From an uncultured Collinsella sp. (GTDB lineage: Bacteria > Actinomycetota > Coriobacteriia > Coriobacteriales > Coriobacteriaceae): a stretch of 30,970 nt of DNA. The notes under the pieces were generated by a model. That model did no database searches. It was not told where the DNA came from and was given only the letters and a program-made list of their open reading frames with translations. The stretch covers positions 1-30,970 of the forward strand of contig CABUVC010000003.1 of the NCBI GenBank assembly GCA_902494855.1, written 5' to 3'. The first letter of the stretch is position 1. Every line of letters begins with the position of its first letter. The position numbers and the translations under genes are program-made. Below are positions 15,487-22,592 of this stretch, one piece after another.

Positions 15487-16452
15487 CTAGTCTCCGGATG
15501 CCTGGTTGCGGCCGGTGGCGTAGTCGATCTGCACATGCGGCTGCAGGTTGTAGCAGTACGCGTGGAAGCAGAGGGTCTTACCGTGGTCCTCGACCGATTG
15601 CGCCTCAAGGCGCACGCCACGACAGACGAGTTCCTCTTCGTTGTACATGGGCGTGACGCGGTAGAGCACATGGTTGCCCGTGTCGCGGATGTAGTCGAGG
15701 ATCTGCTCTTCAAACGGCAGCATGCCCGTCTCGTTGAGATAGCGCGTGCCGGTGAGGAGATTCTTGCGATTGGCGTTCTCGCCGCAGAGCGACCAGGCGA
15801 TAAGGTGGCAGCGGTTGTAGAGGCTCTGGCCTGGAATAAAGTCGTAGCGCTGCTGGTGCCAACCGGCAGGATGGATACGCGAGATATCGCCGCGCTTTCC
15901 CTGTCCGAGCGACTCGGGGCCTACGCAGGCGAGCGCCTTGCGAGTGCGGCCCAGGCTGTCGAGTTTGGAGAATTTTTTAAAGCAGCCCTCTTCGGTGGCA
16001 CGCTCATACTCGTCGAGCGTGAATGACGGTGTACCTAGCGGGTGCGTGCTGTCGGCGCGCAGGGCAACGTAGGGGTTGCCGGCGTAGTCGGGAATGCTGC
16101 TGAGATAAACACCGCGGGCGCGGTTGAGGTCGGGGTTTTCCACCTCGTCGATGGGGGTGGCGGCGCTGTCCTCGGCAACGTTGCCGTTGGTGTTGGTCGT
16201 GGCGGATTCGGAGCCATCGCCGGAGTCCTCGGAGCTCGCCGTTCCCGATTCGAGCCGAGCGACCAGGTCTGCCTCGTCGTCGGTGCGGCTGGGACTCTCG
16301 TTTTGCTTTTCGGCCAGAGCCGCCGCCTGCTCATCGCTTTGCGGCGACAACAGCTTGGGCGCTCCGTCGATCGATCCCGTAAACAGCGCAAACCCCAGCA
16401 CCACGGCGGTGCCGATGGAAAGTACTTGCTTGTAGGTGGACTTGCGCGACAT
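15487..16452 (-). CDS. Signal-anchored DNA/RNA non-specific endonuclease (EndA-like)
   Basis: The 321-residue protein starts with a membrane anchor or uncleaved signal (about 8-27, VLSIGTAVVLGFALF). A 75-residue Ser/Thr/Asp/Glu-rich linker follows, then a nuclease domain from about residue 115. The beta-beta-alpha-metal active site is read in YNRCHLIAWSLCG, with the general-base histidine, and in ENANRKNLLTGTRYLN, with the metal-binding asparagine; EndA-type enzymes usually have DRGH where this has NRCH. The predicted place of action is the outer face of the membrane, in DNA scavenging, uptake or defence; which of these is unknown. AGGAG lies five bases before the ATG. No competence gene is nearby. 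Confidence 0.85.
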   Translation of the reverse strand: MSRKSTYKQVLSIGTAVVLGFALFTGSIDGAPKLLSPQSDEQAAALAEKQNESPSRTDDEADLVARLESGTASSEDSGDGSESATTNTNGNVAEDSAATPIDEVENPDLNRARGVYLSSIPDYAGNPYVALRADSTHPLGTPSFTLDEYERATEEGCFKKFSKLDSLGRTRKALACVGPESLGQGKRGDISRIHPAGWHQQRYDFIPGQSLYNRCHLIAWSLCGENANRKNLLTGTRYLNETGMLPFEEQILDYIRDTGNHVLYRVTPMYNEEELVCRGVRLEAQSVEDHGKTLCFHAYCYNLQPHVQIDYATGRNQASGD

Positions 16453-16455
16453 TGA

Positions 16456-16500
16456 GGCTCCTGGATGGACGGCTGGGAATCTACCAGTCTAGCAGGAGCC
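16456..16500 (-). promoter_or_regulatory. Inverted repeat covering the endonuclease ribosome binding site
   Basis: GGCTCCTG (16456-16463) and CAGGAGCC (16493-16500) are perfect 8-bp inverted repeats 29 bp apart. On the minus strand the 3' arm contains the AGGAG ribosome binding site. A possible extended -10 (TGCTAGACT, about 16484-16492) lies next to the 5' arm; if transcription starts there, the pair would act as DNA rather than RNA. Confidence 0.35.
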
Positions 16501-16571
16501 GCCGAAGGTCGTTCTATCGAACAAATACTCAAGATTTGGGATAGACGCTACTGATTAATTTGTCCCGCGGT

Positions 16572-17582
16572 CTAGATCGAGGTGGAGTCGAGCCAGTTGA
16601 GCTTGCACTCGAGAATGCGCTGCTCGCCGGGTTCGCTGCTGCCGTCAAGTAGGGCGAGCAGCATCTCGGCTGCTTCGCGACCTTCCTGGTCGACGGGCTC
16701 GATGATGGTGGAGACGGTCGGTGTGGTGAGGTTGGTCCAGTCTTCGCAGTTGAGTCCCAAAAGGCCGATTTGCTGCGGAAGCAGATGGGCCATGGGCTGA
16801 AGTGCCTTGTAGACGCGGGGGAGCGCCCATTGGTTTTGGACAAAGATGAGCGTACGCTTGGCGGGATTGAACTTGAATTTAAAGTACTCGGTAAGCTCGT
16901 TGATTGACGGCTTGTTGTGGTCGATGGGAATCGCTTTGTAGAGCTGTCCGTTCGCTGCCAGTGCCTCGGCATACCCCTGAAAACGCTCCATGCGGGTGCG
17001 CATCTCGGTCATGTTGGCGGCAATGGAAAAGAAATCTTCGTAGCCGGCGTCGAGGAGTGCCTGTGTGGCGTTGTACACGCCGTCGTAAAGGTTGGTTTTG
17101 ATCCAGCTGGTACCTGGGCTATAGATGGCCGCATCGAAAAAGACGACCGGCTTGCCGGCGCGTCTAATGCGGTCGTGCACGGCTTTGAAGTTTGCCGTGG
17201 GCTGGATGATAAAGCCATCGACGCCCAGCGAGAGCATCTTGTCGACGTACATTAGCTCGGTCTCGGGGTTAAAGTTGCTCGTGCAAACGACCGTCTGGTA
17301 GCCCGCGGGGAGCATGACCTGCTCCATGCCATTGAGAACGAGCCCCGCCCATTTGTTGGTGTTATCCAAAATGATGATGGCGATGACGTGGGTTTGTTTG
17401 CCGGTGAGCGTTTGCGCCTGGGCATTGGGAACGTATCCGAGTTCCTTAATGACGCGCGCGATTTTGTTCTGCGTCTTTTCGCTAAGTTTTTCTCGTTTGT
17501 CGTTGAGGTAATACGAGACGCTTGCCGTCGAGGTTCCCGCCTCTCGAGCGACGTCTGCGATCGTAACGCGCTGTTTTGCCAC
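16572..17582 (-). CDS. LacI/GalR-family transcriptional regulator of the divergent sugar operon
   Basis: The 336-residue protein has an N-terminal LacI helix-turn-helix (VTIADVAREAGTSTASVSYYLN, about 5-26) and hinge helix (NAQAQTLTGKQT), followed by a periplasmic-binding-protein-like sensor domain (HVIAIIILDNTNKWAGLVLNG to the C-terminus). The GTG at 17582 is preferred because AAGGAG lies six bases upstream; an ATG 12 codons earlier is possible. Divergence from the PTS operon makes it the probable repressor, sensing a sugar or sugar phosphate of that pathway. Candidate operators are at 17808-17834. The related regulator at 26118 belongs to the same family but is a distinct gene. Confidence 0.92.
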   Translation of the reverse strand: MAKQRVTIADVAREAGTSTASVSYYLNDKREKLSEKTQNKIARVIKELGYVPNAQAQTLTGKQTHVIAIIILDNTNKWAGLVLNGMEQVMLPAGYQTVVCTSNFNPETELMYVDKMLSLGVDGFIIQPTANFKAVHDRIRRAGKPVVFFDAAIYSPGTSWIKTNLYDGVYNATQALLDAGYEDFFSIAANMTEMRTRMERFQGYAEALAANGQLYKAIPIDHNKPSINELTEYFKFKFNPAKRTLIFVQNQWALPRVYKALQPMAHLLPQQIGLLGLNCEDWTNLTTPTVSTIIEPVDQEGREAAEMLLALLDGSSEPGEQRILECKLNWLDSTSI

Positions 17583-17764
17583 AGCGACTCCTTCCGACAG
17601 ATGAGCATTTTCCAACATGATGACTTTGAGTCTTGGTGAGGGATACGCTTCGGTGAGCGACCCTTTCCTTTCATATGAGTATGCAACAAATGAGGTATAC
17701 GGGTGGGGTCGAAATTTGTGACCGGCATGCGCATCTGCCGTCTACCGAGAAAATCAAATACTTC

Positions 17765-17837
17765 TTGACTTTTGAAATCGAGGGTAAAATCGCAGGATTC
17801 ATTTTTGGTTAAACGCATAACTAAATCGCATAACCAA
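17765..17837 (+). promoter_or_regulatory. Promoter/operator region of the PTS-transketolase operon
   Basis: TTGACT (17765-17770) and TAAAAT (17785-17790) could form a promoter, though the 14-bp spacer is short. Downstream, GTTAAACGCATAAC (17808-17821) is a 14-bp LacI-type operator candidate, with GTTA/TAAC ends and a central CG. A second, weaker copy, CTAAATCGCATAAC (17821-17834), shares its right half; CGCATAAC is thus directly repeated 13 bp apart. TTGGTTA and TAACCAA (17805-17811, 17831-17837) also form an inverted repeat around both. The rest of the 415-bp gap (17583-17997) has no gene; a 12-bp palindrome CGGAGGCCTCCG lies at 17942-17953 in the leader. Confidence 0.5.
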
Positions 17838-17997
17838 CGCTCTGACCTGCGCGTTTACCGAAATAAGCTGGCATTAAGAAAAACGAGCACCTATATTGGT
17901 CTTGTCGAAAAGACAGCAAGTCCAAACGGCAGGGGATGCTCCGGAGGCCTCCGCAAACGGTATCTTGCGCACGCAACTCTATGAAAAGAGGGAAGCA

Positions 17998-19470
17998 ATG
18001 AAGATCGTAGGCGTTGCCGCCTGTACCGTGGGTATCGCCCACACGTATATGGCTCAGAAGGCGATTCAGGATGAATGCGCCGCCCGTGGCATCGAGTGCA
18101 AAGTCGAGGCTCAGGGTGGCCTGGGTATCGAGAACGAGCTGACACAGGAAGACGTTGATTCCGCCGACCTGGTGCTCGAGTCCGTCGACGTGGGTGTCGA
18201 GAATGAGGACCGTTTTGAGCAGAAGATGGCCGAGGGCAAGTTCCTGAAGGTCGGCACCTCGGATGTAATCGCCGATCCGGTAAAGATCATCGACCAGGCC
18301 ATTGAGATCATCAAGGCGACGGGTGGCGCCGTTGACGCGCCCAAGGCCGAGGCCAAGGCAGAGAAGAAGGCCGTCTCCGCTGCCCCGCAGGCCCCGACAC
18401 CGGCGTCCAAGCAGTCTATCTTTGCCGATCCTGGCAAGACGCTGCTCAATGCATTCAATACCGGCGTTTCCTATTTTATCCCCATCGTCGTTATCGGCGG
18501 CGTGTTTCTTGCCTTCTCGCTGGCATCCGGTACCGCCGGCGCCAACGGCATGGAGGTTACGAACCCGCTGATGGTGAGCCTTAACACCATCGGCATGGCC
18601 GGCATCTCCATGATGATCCCGGTGCTTGCGGCATACATCTCCTACTCGATGGCCGGCAAGCCCGCGCTCGCCCCCGGTTTTGTCCTGGGCTACCTGGTCA
18701 ACAACGCTGTCGTTACCCCTAACGGCAACAGCGTTTCGACCGGCTTCTTGGGCGCCATGATCATGGCGGTCATCTGCGGCTACTTTGTCCGCTGGATGAA
18801 GACCTGGAAGGTCAACAACACCATCCAGACCATCATGCCCATCCTGATCATCCCGATTCTGACCTCGCTTGTCCTGGGCATGGCCTATATCTATATCCTG
18901 GCCACGCCGCTTGGCTTTGTGATGGACTGGCTTACCAGCGTGCTCGGCAGCCTGCAGGGCGGTTCCGCCGTTGTCCTGGGTTTGGTCATTGGCGTTATGA
19001 CCGCCTTCGATATGGGCGGCCCCATCAACAAGACCGCCTCGACCTTCACCATGGCTATCATGGCATCCGGTATCTATGGCCCTAACGGCATGTTCCGCGT
19101 TGCCGTCGCCATTCCCCCGATCGCCTGTGGCCTCGCTGCGCTCATCGCCAAGAACAAGTTCGATGACGCTGACCGTCAGATGGGTATCTCCGCACTGTTC
19201 ATGGGCTGCATCGGTATTACCGAGGGCGCTATTCCCTTCGCGGTCAAGGATCTCGGCCACACCCTTCCCGGCATTTGCATCGGCTCTGCCGTGGGCGCTG
19301 CTCTCGCCGCTTTCCAGGGTATCGACTGCTACGTCCCGCACGGTGGCTTTATCGTCGCCCTTGCTACCAGCAACGTCGCGCTGTTCTGCCTGGACATCGT
19401 GATTGGCTCCGTGGTCGCCGCCGCAATCCTGATTGCCATGAAGCCCACACTCGATAAGCAGGCCAAGTAA
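17998..19470 (+). CDS. PTS fructose-family EIIBC permease
   Basis: The 490-residue fusion imports and phosphorylates a sugar. EIIB is about residues 1-100, with the phosphocysteine Cys9 in AACTVGIAHTYMAQ; the family consensus is CPTGIAHT, so CTVGIAHT is unusual. An Ala/Lys/Pro-rich linker (about 113-140) leads to a membrane EIIC domain with roughly ten helices, carrying the family motifs AFDMGGPINKTA, GITEGAIPFA and YVPHGGFIV. No EIIA is fused; the EIIA is the last gene of this operon. It belongs to the fructose/mannitol superfamily, but the sugar need not be fructose. GAGGGAAGCA precedes the ATG at 17998. It is divergent from the LacI regulator and 144 bp from the next gene. Confidence 0.92.
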   Translation: MKIVGVAACTVGIAHTYMAQKAIQDECAARGIECKVEAQGGLGIENELTQEDVDSADLVLESVDVGVENEDRFEQKMAEGKFLKVGTSDVIADPVKIIDQAIEIIKATGGAVDAPKAEAKAEKKAVSAAPQAPTPASKQSIFADPGKTLLNAFNTGVSYFIPIVVIGGVFLAFSLASGTAGANGMEVTNPLMVSLNTIGMAGISMMIPVLAAYISYSMAGKPALAPGFVLGYLVNNAVVTPNGNSVSTGFLGAMIMAVICGYFVRWMKTWKVNNTIQTIMPILIIPILTSLVLGMAYIYILATPLGFVMDWLTSVLGSLQGGSAVVLGLVIGVMTAFDMGGPINKTASTFTMAIMASGIYGPNGMFRVAVAIPPIACGLAALIAKNKFDDADRQMGISALFMGCIGITEGAIPFAVKDLGHTLPGICIGSAVGAALAAFQGIDCYVPHGGFIVALATSNVALFCLDIVIGSVVAAAILIAMKPTLDKQAK

Positions 19471-19485
19471 ACCTTTGAGGACTCC

Positions 19486-19545
19486 GGTTGTGCGGAGGGA
19501 TGGATTTGACTCCGCGCAACCGCCCCTACACAACAAAATCCATCC
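19486..19545 (+). promoter_or_regulatory. Overlapping intercistronic hairpins (pseudoknot or switch candidate)
   Basis: GGTTGTGCGGAG (19486-19497) pairs with CTCCGCGCAACC (19510-19521), 12 bp with one G-T. The 12-base loop of that hairpin contains GGATGGATTT (19498-19507), which is a perfect 10-bp match to AAATCCATCC (19536-19545) downstream. The two helices are topologically knotted and, because no base separates the first two arms, probably compete. A further imperfect hairpin (GGGCCC/GGGTCCC, 19555-19573) follows before the next ribosome binding site. Confidence 0.5.
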
Positions 19546-19614
19546 GTACTGATAGGGCCCACATCTGGGTCCCAGGGAACTTTTGTCAAAAATCCTCTGG
19601 AGAAGGAGAACAAA

Positions 19615-20889
19615 ATGTCCAACCTCACCATCCGTCAGGCCGTTCAGGGCATGCTCAAGCTGCAGGATAGCGGCGATCACGCAACCATGGTCGGCATTGG
19701 CCCCATGAGCCCCAACCTGATTCAGGCCGTGTTCGAGCTTGCCAAGGACGAGGACTTCCCGCCCATGTTCATCGCCAGCCGCAACCAGGTCGATATGGAC
19801 GAGATGGGTGCCGGCTACGTCAACGGCTGGGATCAGACGCGCTTTGCCGCCGACATCAAGAAGGTTGCCGACGAGGTGGGTTACACCGGTCCGTACTACC
19901 TGTGCCGCGATCACGGCGGTCCGTGGCAGCGCGACGAGGAGCGTAACGCCCACCTGCCCGAGGACGAGGCCATGGAGCTCGCCCGCAAGTCCTTCGTCGC
20001 CGACATGGAGGCAGGCTTTGACCTGCTGATGGTCGACCCCACCAAGGACCCCTATCAGATCGGCAAGGTTATTCCGCTCGACGTGGTGCTTCGCCGCACG
20101 ATTGATCTTATCGACTACCTTGAGCAGTACCGTCGCGAGCATAACCTGCCCGAGGTTGCCTATGAGGTCGGTACCGAGGAGACCAATGGCGGCTTGACCT
20201 CTACCGATAAGTACGAGGAGTTCATTTCTCAGCTGCAGCCCGAGCTCGAGAAGCGCGGCTGCCCCATGCCCACCTTTATCGTCGGCCAGACCGGTACGCT
20301 CACCCGTTGGACCGAGCAGGTCGGCCATTACAACTTTAAGAATGCCCGCGAGCTCGCCGACATGGCTAAGCGCTACGGCGTGGGCCTGAAGGAGCACAAT
20401 GCCGACTATCTGGATGACGCGACGCTGCTCGAGCACATCCCGGCTCACGTGACGGCCTCTAATGTCGCCCCTCAGTACGGCACCGAGGAGACCCGCGCTT
20501 ACCTCAAGCTCTGCGCTACCGAGCAGATTCTGGTCGACAACGGCCTGTGCGATGATCCCTCCGACCTGTATCACACGCTGCTGGTCAAGGCTATCAAGAC
20601 CGAGCGTTGGCGCAAGTGGATGACCGGCGACGACGTCAACCTGCAGGTTGACGACATTCTGGCCGACGATGAGCTCAGCCTGAAGATTCTGGATGTCTCC
20701 GGCCACTACGCGTTCAACGATCCCGAGGTCAAGGAGCAGGTCGAGAAGCTCTATCGCAACCTCGCTGCCCAGGACATCGACGGCAAGCGCTTTGTCATCG
20801 AGCACATCAAGCGCCCGATCAAGCAGTACGTCGTCGGTCTTAACCTCAAGGGCGTCACGACCCGCATCGAGAAGGCCCTCGAGGACTAA
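19615..20889 (+). CDS. GatZ/KbaZ-family protein (possible ketose-phosphate 4-epimerase)
   Basis: The 424-residue protein belongs to the family annotated as the non-catalytic subunit of class II tagatose-bisphosphate aldolase. Family landmarks include RQAVQGMLKLQDSG, MFIASRNQVDMDEMGAGYVNGWDQ, YYLCRDHGGPWQRDE, VDPTKDP, YEVGTEETNGGL, FIVGQTGT and the LKEHNADYLDD and HVTASNVAPQYG segments. In enterobacteria GatZ/KbaZ supports a separate catalytic GatY/KbaY, which is absent here. Some family members are established D-tagatose 6-phosphate 4-epimerases (EC 5.1.3.40). With transaldolase and transketolase alongside and no aldolase, an epimerase making fructose 6-phosphate, or an analogous ketose phosphate, is the best inference. 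AGAAGGAG upstream fixes the start. Confidence 0.85.
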   Translation: MSNLTIRQAVQGMLKLQDSGDHATMVGIGPMSPNLIQAVFELAKDEDFPPMFIASRNQVDMDEMGAGYVNGWDQTRFAADIKKVADEVGYTGPYYLCRDHGGPWQRDEERNAHLPEDEAMELARKSFVADMEAGFDLLMVDPTKDPYQIGKVIPLDVVLRRTIDLIDYLEQYRREHNLPEVAYEVGTEETNGGLTSTDKYEEFISQLQPELEKRGCPMPTFIVGQTGTLTRWTEQVGHYNFKNARELADMAKRYGVGLKEHNADYLDDATLLEHIPAHVTASNVAPQYGTEETRAYLKLCATEQILVDNGLCDDPSDLYHTLLVKAIKTERWRKWMTGDDVNLQVDDILADDELSLKILDVSGHYAFNDPEVKEQVEKLYRNLAAQDIDGKRFVIEHIKRPIKQYVVGLNLKGVTTRIEKALED

Positions 20890-20908
20890 GTAGTTTTTCC
20901 TACACGAC

Positions 20909-20982
20909 GCCGGGCCTGGGGCATGTCCCAGCTGCAGGCCCGGCACATAGGACAAAGGGGCATCCCCTTTGTCCTTTCTTTT
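20909..20982 (+). terminator. Tandem hairpins ending in a strong intra-operon terminator
   Basis: GCCGGGCCT (20909-20917) pairs with AGGCCCGGC (20936-20944). Immediately after, AGGACAAAGGGG (20949-20960) pairs perfectly with CCCCTTTGTCCT (20964-20975) around CAT and is followed by TTCTTTTG. The second is a textbook rho-independent terminator, yet the next gene of the pathway starts only 33 bp later. Confidence 0.85.
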
Positions 20983-21014
20983 GAGTTTTGGATTCCTCCG
21001 AAGGAGTTTGCACC

Positions 21015-21698
21015 ATGAAGTTCTTTATCGATACCGCCAACCTTGACGAGATTGCTGAGGCCAAGAGCTGGGGCTGCCTGGCCGGTGTTACCACCAATCC
21101 GTCCCTGTACGCCAAGACCGGCGGTAAGCTCGCCGACTTTGAGCCCCATATGCTCAAGATTGCCGAGCTCTGCGAGGGTCTGCCCGTGTCTGCCGAGTCT
21201 ACCGCCACCACGGCCGAGGGCATGATCGAGGAGGGCAAGCGCCTTGCTGCCCTCGCTCCCAACATCGTGGTTAAGCTTCCCGTGTGCGAGGCCGGTCTCG
21301 CCGCCTGCCGCGCCCTGGCCGACGCAGGCGTGCGCGTCAACATGACGCTTGTTTTCTCGCCGACCCAGGCCTTGATGGCCGCCAACGCCGGCGCTCGCTA
21401 CATCAGCCCGTTTGTGGGGCGCTTCGATGACATCGCCGAGGACGGTATCTCGCAGCTCGACAACGTTGTGACCTGCATCAAGAACTATGACTGGACCGGC
21501 AAGAACGTCGACGACACCGTCGAGATCATCACCGCCTCGGTTCGTACGCCCAACCACGTAACCCAGGCCGCGCTGCTTGGCGCCGATATCGCGACCGTGC
21601 CCATGGCCGCTCTCAAGAAGTGCCTGCGTCACCCGCTGACCGACCAGGGCCTTGCCTCGTTCGAGGCTGACTGGCAGAAGGTCGTCGCTCAGGCTTAA
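21015..21698 (+). CDS. tal: Small-type transaldolase (TalC/FSA structural family)
   Basis: The 227-residue protein transfers a dihydroxyacetone unit between sugar phosphates (sedoheptulose 7-P + glyceraldehyde 3-P giving erythrose 4-P + fructose 6-P). It starts MKFFIDTANLDEI and has GVTTNPSL. The Schiff-base lysine is Lys87 in VVKLPV. The family also holds fructose-6-phosphate aldolases, which carry Gln and Tyr at two active-site positions; here these are Glu61 (SAEST) and Phe133 (SPFVGRFDD), the transaldolase pair. GAAGGAG lies six bases upstream of the ATG at 21015. The gene follows a strong terminator, so read-through or its own promoter is needed. Confidence 0.92.
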   Translation: MKFFIDTANLDEIAEAKSWGCLAGVTTNPSLYAKTGGKLADFEPHMLKIAELCEGLPVSAESTATTAEGMIEEGKRLAALAPNIVVKLPVCEAGLAACRALADAGVRVNMTLVFSPTQALMAANAGARYISPFVGRFDDIAEDGISQLDNVVTCIKNYDWTGKNVDDTVEIITASVRTPNHVTQAALLGADIATVPMAALKKCLRHPLTDQGLASFEADWQKVVAQA

Positions 21699-21709
21699 CG
21701 AGTGGATTG

Positions 21710-21743
21710 CCCCGGCATCGCGTCATCCGGTGCCGGGGTTGTT
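21710..21743 (+). terminator. Intercistronic GC-rich hairpin, terminator-like
   Basis: CCCCGGCA (21710-21717) pairs with TGCCGGGG (21731-21738) and is followed by TTGTTCT. It occupies the 63-bp gap between transaldolase and transketolase genes; it may be an attenuator or an mRNA-stabilising stem. Confidence 0.55.
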
Positions 21744-21761
21744 CTCAAGAGAGGAATTCGT

Positions 21762-22592
21762 ATGACCAACCAGGAGCTGGCGAAGGTCGCCAATGAGGTC
21801 AGGAAGGGTGTCGTGACTGCGGTTCACGCGGCCAAGTCGGGACATCCGGGTGGATCGCTCGGTGCTGCCGACATCATGACGTATCTGTACTTTGAGGAAA
21901 TGAATATCGATCCTGCCGACCCTCACAAGGCCGATCGCGATCGCTTTGTGCTCTCCAAGGGTCACGCGGCGCCGGGCCTGTATTCGGTGTTGGCAAATCG
22001 CGGCTATTTTCCCGTCGAAGAGCTCGAGACGCTCCGCCATATTGGCAGCCGACTGCAGGGCCATCCCAACATGAACGACACCCCGGGCATCGATATGTCC
22101 ACCGGATCGCTCGGTCAGGGCATCTCTGCTGCAGTTGGAATGGCGCTTGCCGCTAAGCACTGGGGCGACGGCTACCGTGTCTACACGTTGCTGGGCGACG
22201 GTGAGTGCGAGGAAGGCCAGGTGTGGGAGGCGGCCATGTTCGCCGGCAACCATGCACTCGACAATCTTGTTGCCGTCGTCGACCACAACGGCTTGCAGAT
22301 TGACGGCACGATCGATGAGGTCAACTCGGCCATGCCGCTCGCTGACAAGTTCCGCGCCTTTAAGTGGCATGTGATCGAGCTCGCCGACGGTAACGACATG
22401 GCGCAGATTGCCGCCGCCTTTGCCGAGGCCCGCAAAGTGAGCGACTCGCCCGTGGCCATTATCGCCGAGACGGTGAAGGGCAAGGGCGTCTCCTTTATGG
22501 AAAACCAGGTGGGCTGGCACGGCAAGGCACCCAACGATGAACAGTTTGAGCAGGCCATGGCCGAGCTCGCAGCAGCAGGGGAGGAGCTCTAA
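21762..22592 (+). CDS. Transketolase, N-terminal (thiamine diphosphate-binding) subunit
   Basis: The 276-residue protein is the first half of a split transketolase. It binds the pyrophosphate end of thiamine diphosphate and Mg through GDGECEEGQVWEAAMFAGNHALDNLVAVVDHNG; AAKSGHPGGSLGAADI and FVLSKGHAAPGLYSVLANRGYF are further family landmarks, and the substrate-channel histidines are in SGHPGG and KGHAA. It works as a heterotetramer with the next gene's product, moving two-carbon ketol units in the non-oxidative pentose phosphate pathway. AGAGGAATTCGT precedes the ATG at 21762. It overlaps the downstream gene by one base (TAATG). Confidence 0.94.
   Translation: MTNQELAKVANEVRKGVVTAVHAAKSGHPGGSLGAADIMTYLYFEEMNIDPADPHKADRDRFVLSKGHAAPGLYSVLANRGYFPVEELETLRHIGSRLQGHPNMNDTPGIDMSTGSLGQGISAAVGMALAAKHWGDGYRVYTLLGDGECEEGQVWEAAMFAGNHALDNLVAVVDHNGLQIDGTIDEVNSAMPLADKFRAFKWHVIELADGNDMAQIAAAFAEARKVSDSPVAIIAETVKGKGVSFMENQVGWHGKAPNDEQFEQAMAELAAAGEEL

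Noticed and set aside
17821..20955. A minus-strand open frame of over 1000 codons opposite EIIBC and the GatZ-like gene
   Set aside because: Long antisense frames arise from the G+C-biased third codon positions of real genes. Its translation is low-complexity, has no domain, and the plus-strand genes have clear families and ribosome binding sites.
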